From NCBI GenBank assembly GCA_964481255.1, contig CAYZTZ010000156.1, forward strand, positions 1 through 7,549: 7,549 bases of DNA, read 5' to 3'. This DNA comes from UBA6911 sp964481255 (GTDB lineage Bacteria; Acidobacteriota; UBA6911). Below the pieces are notes generated by a model that saw nothing but the letters and a program-made list of their open reading frames with translations, made no database searches and was not told the DNA's origin. Of this stretch, positions 1 through 5,322 are shown one piece after another. Position 1 is the stretch's first letter, and every line of letters begins with the position of its first letter. The translations under genes were made by a program, and so were the position numbers.

Positions 1-1
1 C

Positions 2-379
2 CTGAGGCATGGGGCGGAGCGGTTCCGGTCGGTGGGCACCGAAGAGAGTCCCGGCACCAAGATCTTCAGCCTGGTCGGGAAGATACGGAATACCGGGCTG
101 GTCGAAGTGCCCATGGGCATGACGGCCGGCGCTCTGCGGCGCGAACTCGGCGACTCGGAATTCGAAAGACTGCCCTGCGGGGCCATCGGCCTATACACCT
201 ACTATGAACGCCTGGCGCAGGGTTTGCGCCAGCTGATGGCGGGAAGCCGCAAGTTTTCCCTGGGTCATCTGTCCCGCGACGATATCGCCGCACTGACGCG
301 CGAGGCGGCTGATGTGAGCGGAATCCGCTACATCATGGACGTCGACAAAGAGGAAGTGGACGCCGTCCTGCGCGCCTAG
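2..379 (+). CDS. Partial gene (5' end outside window): NuoF/HydB-like flavoprotein segment joined to an unassigned C-terminus
   Basis: The reading frame is open from base 2, so the gene starts outside the window; the internal GTG at 32 is not a convincing start. Counting from base 2, residues 1-41 (HGAERFRSVGTEESPGTK, then GKIRNTGLVEVPMG) closely resemble the segment where the FMN/NADH domain of NuoF, HoxF and HydB flavoproteins runs into the SLBB domain. These subunits oxidise NADH and pass electrons to Fe-S clusters. After about residue 41 the similarity stops. The glycine-rich GGPSGGC stretch and the CxxCxxC cluster-binding domain expected next are absent, and only one cysteine remains. 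The last ~84 residues (YTYYERLAQGLRQLMAG, then LSRDDIAALTREAADVSGI) faintly recall the C-terminal tail of FMN-dependent glutamate-synthase-like proteins, but I am not sure of this. It could be a true fusion, a deletion product or an assembly chimera. It ends with TAG and converges on the 485-958 gene. Confidence 0.7.
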   Translation: MRHGAERFRSVGTEESPGTKIFSLVGKIRNTGLVEVPMGMTAGALRRELGDSEFERLPCGAIGLYTYYERLAQGLRQLMAGSRKFSLGHLSRDDIAALTREAADVSGIRYIMDVDKEEVDAVLRA

Positions 380-455
380 CCGTAACGGCGCGCGAACAGA
401 CTGCCTATCCGCCGGACATAATATCAGGATTTTTCGCGCCGTCCCGGCCGGTTCA

Positions 456-473
456 GGACAGTGCAACCTGTCC
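456..473. terminator. Short inverted repeat between convergent genes, possible weak terminator
   Basis: Bases GGACAG (456-461) and CTGTCC (468-473) form a perfect 6-bp stem with a 6-nt loop. It lies between the stops of two convergent genes (379 and 485). There is no T-run on either side, so it is at best a weak or Rho-assisted bidirectional terminator. Confidence 0.3.
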
Positions 474-484
474 GCGCGTTGTCC

Positions 485-958
485 CTATTGGACTTTTTTG
501 GCGACGATTTTTTGCGGTTGAGGCGGTTGCCCTCCGGGAGGTCCGGGAGGCGTTACGCCCGGCGGAAACTGGTTTTCCAGGGTGAATTCGATTTCGTTGC
601 CGGATACCTTGCCGGTGTAAACCGTGGTCACTTTGTTTCCCATCATCATCCCGGATACCTTGAAGGAAACGTCACTACCGCTGATTTTGCCTTCGGAGAT
701 CTCCTGAGGAAGCCCGGTCTGCGTCCGAAGGATGCCGCTGATAATAGGTTTCCCCTTTTCTTCAAAGCTTGCCGGGGCTACCGACTGGTTCACAATCGTG
801 CCAGTCAGCCGCTCCCCGGCAACCGTGAAGTTGAAAATCCGTTCGGACTGGGATCCGGACGGACTTGTGATCTGGGCAATCCATTTGCCGCTGATATCGG
901 CGGCGAAAATGGGCGCCGCCAACGAGGCTATTGCCAAAAATACAAGGCATTTCTTCAT
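485..958 (-). CDS. Small secreted protein of unknown function (DISGKW-type)
   Basis: This is a 157-residue protein. The start at 958 is chosen because AGGAGG lies about 7 nt upstream and the protein then opens with a classic Sec signal peptide (MKKCLVFLAIASLAAPIFAA, cleavage near residues 19-20); the in-frame ATG at 997 lacks both. The mature part starts DISGKW and is rich in alternating beta-strand stretches with repeated phrases: LTGTI (51-55), ISEGKISGSDVSF (87-99) and YTGKVSGNEIEF (114-125). This suggests a small beta-sandwich or beta-barrel in the periplasm or outside the cell. The C-terminus has a proline/glycine-rich tail (about 132-148) ending in a short basic stretch. I recognise similar DISGKW proteins as abundant, uncharacterised secreted proteins, especially in Acidobacteriota. 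No catalytic motif is visible. It stands alone, divergent from the receptor gene and convergent with the gene at 2-379. Confidence 0.85.
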   Translation of the reverse strand: MKKCLVFLAIASLAAPIFAADISGKWIAQITSPSGSQSERIFNFTVAGERLTGTIVNQSVAPASFEEKGKPIISGILRTQTGLPQEISEGKISGSDVSFKVSGMMMGNKVTTVYTGKVSGNEIEFTLENQFPPGVTPPGPPGGQPPQPQKIVAKKVQ

Positions 959-1126
959 GGCTTTCCTCCTATTGGATAAACGGCCTTCACCTCCCATGCT
1001 CTTGCTTCAAGCAAGACACGCGGGATCTTGGAGAATTGCAGACTCGAGCCGATATACCGAAGCTCCGGCCCCGTCGCTCGCCAAAACTCCACCGTGTCTG
1101 CTTGGGCGTCTTGTTGGATCGGCTAT

Positions 1127-1132
1127 ATTATA
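1127..1132 (-). promoter_or_regulatory. Candidate -10 box for the small secreted protein gene
   Basis: A perfect TATAAT reads on the minus strand. Seventeen bases upstream lies GAAACA (1150-1155), a poor -35 match with 3 of 6 bases. If used, the leader of the 485-958 gene would be about 160 nt long and would include the 1000-1016 hairpin. Confidence 0.35.
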
Positions 1133-1448
1133 CGCGATGTGGGAGGGCATGTTTCCGTTTTTTCATGCGTCCTTGTTTCGCCGGCGCTGCGAGTTTCGGA
1201 TTTGTTCGGGAATGCAATAATGTTGGGGCATGCCGTCTCAACGCGGCATTCATATCCACAGTCTCCCCAAGGAGATAGATGGCGTCACGGGAATTAGAGA
1301 AAACACGGGTTGCGTGAACTGCACGAGTTTCTCCGAAGCGATGCCTGTGGGTTTCGCTTCATATTCGGGTGTTTTCAGGCATTTATGTTTCCGCAAGGAA
1401 TCGGATCGTCCGCAGCGCGTTTTTCACGGAGGTTTCATTCCCGTTGGT

Positions 1449-1454
1449 TATAAT
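1449..1454 (+). promoter_or_regulatory. Candidate -10 box for the TonB-dependent receptor
   Basis: A perfect TATAAT with an upstream TGG lies 40 nt before the proposed ATG at 1495. No good -35 is seen at the usual spacing. Transcription starting near 1461 would exclude the earlier in-frame starts at 1369 (GTG) and 1453 (ATG), which supports the 1495 start. Confidence 0.4.
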
Positions 1455-1494
1455 GTTCTGTCGCAATCTTTCAGGGCGACCCCATGACGAACGG

Positions 1495-3351
1495 ATGAGA
1501 AAAAAACTGCGCTTAGCCCTCCCAACGGTCCCGGCTTCCGCGAAGGATCTCGAGCTTCGAAAACTGCCGTTTGTTTGCAGCATGGTCGGGCTTGTTCTGG
1601 CCTCAATGGCGTGTGTTCTCCCAGCGGCCGCCGCGCAAAACGTGCCTGAAGAGAGGGTGGTGGTCACCGCGAACGCCTACCCCGTGCCGTTTGAGAACCT
1701 TTCACGATCGGTGTCGGTGTTTACCCGCGAAGATCTCCGCGGACTGCCGGTAAAATCGATCGCGGAGGTTTTAGCCTACGCCGTGTCCGTGGATGTCCGT
1801 TCGAGGGCGCCCTTCGGACTGCAGAACGATCTTTCCCTGCGGGGTTCCACTTTCTCTCAAGTCCTGGTTCTGGTCGACGGGGTGCGGATCAATGATTCAC
1901 AGACGGCGCACCATAATGCGGATATCCCCGTCCGGATGGAGGATATCGAGCGCATCGAAGTGCTTCGGGGGCCCGGATCCTCCATTTACGGAGCCGACGC
2001 CCTCGGGGGCATCGTCCATATCATCACCCGCCGCGGCGCGGAGCCTGCCCGCGCTTCCGTGTCCTGGGGACAAAACGGTTTCGTTGACGGTTCCTTTAGC
2101 ACGGCCTTTAGGAAGGGACGCCTGGCGCAGTCGGTGGGCGCTTCCGGGAATCGCTCGTCCGGTTTCATGGCGGATCGGGATTTTCGCAGCGTGTCTATCG
2201 GCTCCCGCACGGAAATCGGGGATCGCTCCGCTCTTTTTGTCTCCCATTTAAACAGGGAATTCGGCGCCAACGGTTTTTATGGGCCGTCGCCGTCCCGCGA
2301 ATGGACGAATCAGACCCTCGTTTCTTTGGAACATCGGGACGAAAGGCCTTCGGGTTTCAAAGCGGACTATCAGGCGTTCTACCGCACCCACGGGGACCGG
2401 TTTATCTATGACGTCCGCTCGCCCGGGCTTTACGAAAGCCGGCACCGCACCCATGCGGTCGGCGCGGGGGCAAAGTCGAAGTGGACCGCGGCCGGCGGCC
2501 TATCGCTGATTCTGGGGGGCGAGCTGGGAGGGGATTGGATCGCATCGGAGAGCCTCGGCGACCACGCGTTCGCCCGGACGAGCCTTTTCGGCGAGGCCCA
2601 ATGGGAATTGGGACAATCGCTCACGATCTATCCCGGCTTTCGGCTCGATTATTATTCCCGGTTCGGGGCGGCGGCAAGTCCTTCACTCAGCGCCAGCTGG
2701 CGGATAACGCCGCGTTTTCGCCTGAGGTCCGCCGCGGGCCGCGCCTTTCGGATTCCGACGTTCACCGAGCTCTACTATCGCGACCCCAACCATGAGGCGG
2801 ATTCTTCTCTGAGGCCGGAGAGTTCCTGGTCGGCGGAAATCGGCCTGGATTTTATCCCCGCGGGGAACTGGTTCGGGTCCGCCGCGTTCTTTTCAAGATA
2901 TGATAAAGACGTCATTGATTGGGTCCGCGTGTCCGCGGCGGATAAATGGCGTACCGCGAACATTCACAGGATCCGGACGCAAGGCATGGAGCTTACCCTG
3001 GAGCATGTTTTCAGTCCCGGCGCGACGGTCGCCGCCCATTACAGCCGCATTACGATGGATGCCGGGAGCCTGGGCCTCATTTCGAAATATGTTCTGGATT
3101 ACGCGCGCGATTCATGGTCCGCCGCAACCCGTTTTCCCATGCCGCTGGCGTTCAGGTGCCGGCAGGCGCTTACCTATAAGAGAAGGGCCGACGGGCGGAG
3201 TTACTGGCTCATGGACGGACGGCTGGAACGCGATCTGTTCCGCTTCACGGCGGCTCTTGATTTCACAAATCTTCTCAACAGCCGCTATCAGGAAGTCCGC
3301 GGCGTCGATATGCCGGGCCGCTGGTTCATATTGAGTCTGCGCACACGGTAA
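1495..3351 (+). CDS. TonB-dependent outer-membrane receptor, BtuB-like
   Basis: The product is 618 residues, about the size of cobalamin receptor BtuB and much shorter than SusC-type receptors. From the ATG at 1495, a basic N-terminus precedes a signal peptide core (about residues 21-47, ending LPAAAA before Q48). A TonB box (EERVVVTAN, 52-60) is nearly that of BtuB. The plug domain (about 60-180) shows DLSLRGSTFSQVLVLVDGVRIND, split across 112-134, then IERIEVLRGPGSSIYGADALGGIVHIITRR (151-180), which is the plug hallmark. The remainder is rich in alternating aromatic strands of a 22-strand barrel and ends near FTNLLNSRYQEV and GRWFILSLRTR. Such receptors bind a scarce ligand outside and import it with TonB-ExbB-ExbD energy. 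The plug resembles vitamin B12 receptors, but related plugs serve siderophores and sugars, so the ligand is open. The start is uncertain: AGGG at 1473-1476 is 18 nt away and the N-region is long. The gene is convergent with the xylanase. Confidence 0.92.
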   Translation: MRKKLRLALPTVPASAKDLELRKLPFVCSMVGLVLASMACVLPAAAAQNVPEERVVVTANAYPVPFENLSRSVSVFTREDLRGLPVKSIAEVLAYAVSVDVRSRAPFGLQNDLSLRGSTFSQVLVLVDGVRINDSQTAHHNADIPVRMEDIERIEVLRGPGSSIYGADALGGIVHIITRRGAEPARASVSWGQNGFVDGSFSTAFRKGRLAQSVGASGNRSSGFMADRDFRSVSIGSRTEIGDRSALFVSHLNREFGANGFYGPSPSREWTNQTLVSLEHRDERPSGFKADYQAFYRTHGDRFIYDVRSPGLYESRHRTHAVGAGAKSKWTAAGGLSLILGGELGGDWIASESLGDHAFARTSLFGEAQWELGQSLTIYPGFRLDYYSRFGAAASPSLSASWRITPRFRLRSAAGRAFRIPTFTELYYRDPNHEADSSLRPESSWSAEIGLDFIPAGNWFGSAAFFSRYDKDVIDWVRVSAADKWRTANIHRIRTQGMELTLEHVFSPGATVAAHYSRITMDAGSLGLISKYVLDYARDSWSAATRFPMPLAFRCRQALTYKRRADGRSYWLMDGRLERDLFRFTAALDFTNLLNSRYQEVRGVDMPGRWFILSLRTR

Positions 3352-3368
3352 AGACCGCGGACGGGCAA

Positions 3369-3384
3369 CGGCCGCTTTCGGCCG
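3369..3384. terminator. GC-rich hairpin between convergent receptor and xylanase genes
   Basis: CGGCCG (3369-3374) pairs with CGGCCG (3379-3384) around a CTTT loop, inside the 55-bp gap between the two stops (3351 and 3407). The position suits a bidirectional terminator. No T-tract follows on either strand, so an intrinsic mechanism is doubtful. Confidence 0.35.
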
Positions 3385-3406
3385 AACGGCGCAGCCGCGC
3401 GTCCTG

Positions 3407-4537
3407 TCACCGCGGGGCGGACGCGGCCCGTATCACTGCGTCGAATGCAGGTTTCGGCTTGCCCTCGCGGTCGAACAGCAACGGATGATTCGTCCGGCCG
3501 GGCGCGGGAAAATAGTTCAACCAGGAGTGGCGGTCGGTGACGCCCCAGAAGGTCACGCGCGTGATGATGTCCCTGTATTTCAGGTACACGGCAAAGATAT
3601 CCGCGTAGCGTTTCGCCAGAGCCTGCTGCATTTCCTCCGGGAGGCCGGCGACGTAGGGATTGGATTCCGCCGTGGCCTTGGCACGCGTCGAGACGTCGGC
3701 CGTCGGCCGGGGCGTCACGGGCGGCAGAAGGTCGATGTCCAGCTCGGTGACCGCGACGCGAGTTCCCAGTTCCCGGAACGCTTTCAGGGTATCCTCGATC
3801 TGCTCGAGCGCGGGCCGGTCGATCTTGTGATGGCTTTGAGTGCCGATCGCCGAGATTTTTATCCCCTGGCCCATCAATTTCCTGGCCAGCTCCACAGCGC
3901 CTTTCCGCTTGGCTTCGTATTCGAGATTGTAGTCGTTGTAGTAGAGTTCCGCCTCCGGATCCGCCTCGCGGGCGTATTCGAAGGCCTTGGCGATATAGTC
4001 CTCGCCGATGATGGTGAGCCACGGGGATTTTCGCAGAGTGCCGTCCTCGTTGAGGGCCTCGTTGACGACGTCCCATCCGTGGACGCGGCCCCTGTAACGT
4101 CCCACGACGGTGTGAATGTGTTCGCGCATGCGCTCGAGCAGGGCCTCCCGGCCGAGCGGCCCGCCCCCGGGATCCTGGAAGACCCAGCGCGGCGTCTGGC
4201 TGTGCCAGACCAGGCAGTGCCCGACGATGAACATGCCGTTCCTCTCGCCGAATGCGACGAACTTGTCGGCGCCGGTGAAGTCGTAGCCGGCAGGACCCGG
4301 ATCCGGGCGGGGGTGGATCCGTTCCCATTTCATGTCGTTTTCGGGCGTGATGCTGTTGAAGTGGAGCTTCACGAGAGCGCTCTCCACCGCGTCGGTCTCG
4401 GTGTAGTGCCCCTGATTCAGCGCCGCGCCGATGCGGAAGCAGTTCCTGAAAGCGTCCTTGAGAGTCGTCTGGCCGGGTAATGGGGTCGCGAGGCACGCCA
4501 TCAGCGCGCAACCGCGAAGGATCTTAGATGGAAACAT
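3407..4537 (-). CDS. Secreted endo-1,4-beta-xylanase, glycoside hydrolase family 10
   Basis: This 376-residue protein is a single GH10 catalytic domain behind a signal peptide (MFPSKILRGCALMACLATPL, cleavage probably near residues 22-23). The ATG at 4537 is chosen because a strong AGGGGGG lies about 6 nt upstream and the signal peptide begins there; the in-frame ATG at 4576 adds only a non-signal extension. GH10 hallmarks appear in order: NSITPENDMKWE (61-72), the substrate-binding GHCLVWHSQTP (106-116), WDVVNEAL (155-162) with acid/base Glu160, YYNDYNLE (199-206), GTQSH (232-236), VTELDID (263-269) with nucleophile Glu265, and VTFWGVTDRHSWL (328-340). Both catalytic glutamates are present, so it should be an active retaining enzyme that cleaves internal beta-1,4 bonds of xylan. 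It has no carbohydrate-binding module. It acts in the periplasm or outside the cell, or could be lipid-anchored through Cys15, though the lipobox is poor. The gene stands alone, downstream of the AOR operon on the same strand. Confidence 0.95.
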   Translation of the reverse strand: MFPSKILRGCALMACLATPLPGQTTLKDAFRNCFRIGAALNQGHYTETDAVESALVKLHFNSITPENDMKWERIHPRPDPGPAGYDFTGADKFVAFGERNGMFIVGHCLVWHSQTPRWVFQDPGGGPLGREALLERMREHIHTVVGRYRGRVHGWDVVNEALNEDGTLRKSPWLTIIGEDYIAKAFEYAREADPEAELYYNDYNLEYEAKRKGAVELARKLMGQGIKISAIGTQSHHKIDRPALEQIEDTLKAFRELGTRVAVTELDIDLLPPVTPRPTADVSTRAKATAESNPYVAGLPEEMQQALAKRYADIFAVYLKYRDIITRVTFWGVTDRHSWLNYFPAPGRTNHPLLFDREGKPKPAFDAVIRAASAPR

Positions 4538-4569
4538 ATTCGGCCCCCCTTTTTCTGTAATTGCATGAA

Positions 4570-4590
4570 GAGGCAAACCGCCTCAGGCGG
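4570..4590 (-). promoter_or_regulatory. Two mutually exclusive hairpins in the xylanase leader
   Basis: GAGGC (4570-4574) can pair with GCCTC (4580-4584). Alternatively, CCGCC (4578-4582) can pair with GGCGG (4586-4590). The two stems share bases, so only one can form. They lie 30-50 nt before the xylanase ATG and clear of its ribosome-binding site. A regulatory role is only a possibility; GC-rich DNA produces such stems by chance. Confidence 0.2.
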
Positions 4591-4707
4591 CGCGGCTCAA
4601 AGGGCTCCGCCGATACGGCGCGCGCTACGTATTCGGGAGACCCCGTTCGGCGCTTGGATAGGGCGTCCCTGTCGGGGCGCGGGCGCTGTCTCGGGTGCCT
4701 CCTGAAA

Positions 4708-4724
4708 CGCCTGTTCTGCAGGCG
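4708..4724 (-). terminator. Hairpin directly after the AOR operon
   Basis: On the minus strand CGCCTG and CAGGCG form a perfect 6-bp stem with a 5-nt loop, starting 3 nt beyond the TGA of the last operon gene and followed by only three T residues. The position argues for a terminator of the AOR operon; the short T-tract makes it imperfect. Confidence 0.45.
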
Positions 4725-4726
4725 GA

Positions 4727-5305
4727 TCAGCCATTTCTGCTTCGGGCCCTGGCGCCCGGCAACAATCCTTCCGCCGCGCGGCAGGGTTTGCCCAGGCGGA
4801 TCAGGCTTGTGTCCCAGACGCATCCGCTGGCGCAGTTCCAGCCGTAGTACCAGAGGTAAACGCGGCTTCTCGACCGCGAGTACGGGGAGATGACGATGCC
4901 GCCGTACTTTTCGGCGACCTCGCCCCACAGGATGTAGCTGGAGAATTGCCTCCGGATATCGCCGAAGAGGTCCATGCCGTATCGGCGCGTGAACGCGCCG
5001 GCGTCCTCCGCGCCCTGAAGAAGCGTGATGCGGTCGGAAAGGTCGCGCCCATATTCGCGCGTGAACGCATCGATGTCTTTGGCGCCGCGCAGGAAAAGGA
5101 TTCGTGAGGAGTCGAGGATCGTGACCCTGTGCCGGTAGCGGAAGGTCTCAGGGCGGAACTCCGCGCTTTCGCACCATCTTTTCCATTCCTCGTTCACGTC
5201 AAACCAGAGTCCGTTCGGCTTCGGCTGGCCGCTTTGAGGATACCGGATCCTGCGCAATCTCACGGGATGCGCCGCCCAGTGGTGGTATGTCTCGCCGCCC
5301 GGCAT
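4727..5305 (-). CDS. Conserved-looking protein of unknown function with internal tandem duplication, second gene of the AOR operon
   Basis: The product is 192 residues. The ATG at 5305 is 14 nt past the AOR stop, and AGGAG overlaps that stop, so the two are probably translated together. The longer open frame reaching back to 5776 runs inside the AOR gene and is not used. Visible landmarks are YHHWAAH (7-13), KPNGLWFDVNEEWKRWC (29-45), YGGIVISPY (134-142) and WYYGWNCASGCVW (152-164). I recall this pattern (KPxGLW, W..WC, a WY.GW.xASGC.W end) from small uncharacterised phage and bacterial proteins. The N-terminal YHHW/KPNGLW arrangement is loosely reminiscent of ADP-ribosyltransferase-like folds, but I cannot show this. 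There is no signal peptide or membrane segment, so it is probably cytoplasmic. Residues 69-92 and 93-116 are a tandem duplication. The C-terminal ~25 residues are basic and low in complexity. Confidence 0.8.
   Translation of the reverse strand: MPGGETYHHWAAHPVRLRRIRYPQSGQPKPNGLWFDVNEEWKRWCESAEFRPETFRYRHRVTILDSSRILFLRGAKDIDAFTREYGRDLSDRITLLQGAEDAGAFTRRYGMDLFGDIRRQFSSYILWGEVAEKYGGIVISPYSRSRSRVYLWYYGWNCASGCVWDTSLIRLGKPCRAAEGLLPGARARSRNG
4958..5101 (-). repeat. In-frame 2 x 72-bp tandem duplication inside the operon's second gene
   Basis: Codons 69-92 (5030-5101) and 93-116 (4958-5029) align without gaps. Thirteen of 24 residues are identical, sharing the pattern I..L.GA.D..AFTR.YG.DL. At the DNA level roughly 60% of positions match, with an identical 11-base core CGCGTGAACGC in both copies at the same offset. 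The divergence shows the duplication is old and has been kept in frame. Confidence 0.85.
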
Positions 5306-5316
5306 CGTTGGCTGTA

Positions 5317-5322
5317 CTCCTA
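5317..5322 (-). promoter_or_regulatory. Shine-Dalgarno overlapping the AOR stop codon
   Basis: TAGGAG on the minus strand contains both the TAG stop of the AOR gene and an AGGAG ribosome-binding site for the next ATG at 5305, with 11 nt between. This overlap decides the start of the downstream gene and implies translational coupling. Confidence 0.7.

Larger units (their letters stand above)
959..1494. other. 536-bp divergent intergenic region with hairpins, no gene seen
   Basis: This gap separates the small secreted protein (-) from the TonB-dependent receptor (+). Several overlapping open frames cross it, but none has a ribosome-binding site or recognisable protein features. Three small hairpins are visible. 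At 1000-1016, TCTTGC pairs with GCAAGA around TTCAA, in the likely leader of the minus-strand gene. At 1230-1249, ATGCCG pairs with CGGCAT around 8 nt. At 1262-1275, TCTCC pairs with GGAGA around CCAA. The parts nearest the two TATAAT boxes are AT-richer than the flanking genes. I looked for a cobalamin riboswitch because of the BtuB-like receptor and did not find its conserved B12-box core. Confidence 0.5.

Noticed and set aside
461..979. 172-codon plus-strand open frame opposite the small secreted protein
   Set aside because: The minus-strand frame has a perfect Shine-Dalgarno and signal peptide; the plus-strand frame has neither.
1250..1490. Cobalamin riboswitch upstream of the BtuB-like receptor
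   Set aside because: I searched by eye for the conserved B12-box and GCCACTG-like core and did not find them.
1369..1494. Earlier GTG (1369) or ATG (1453) start for the receptor
   Set aside because: They lack ribosome-binding sites, would place a 50-90 residue non-signal extension before the signal peptide, and lie upstream of or inside the TATAAT box.
3485..4480. 331-codon open frame on the plus strand antisense to the xylanase
   Set aside because: Long antisense frames are common in GC-rich genes; there is no ribosome-binding site or recognisable protein pattern.
3288..4511. 407-codon open frame on the minus strand overlapping the xylanase
   Set aside because: It is an out-of-frame shadow of the GH10 gene: arginine-rich with no domain motif, whereas the other frame has every GH10 hallmark.
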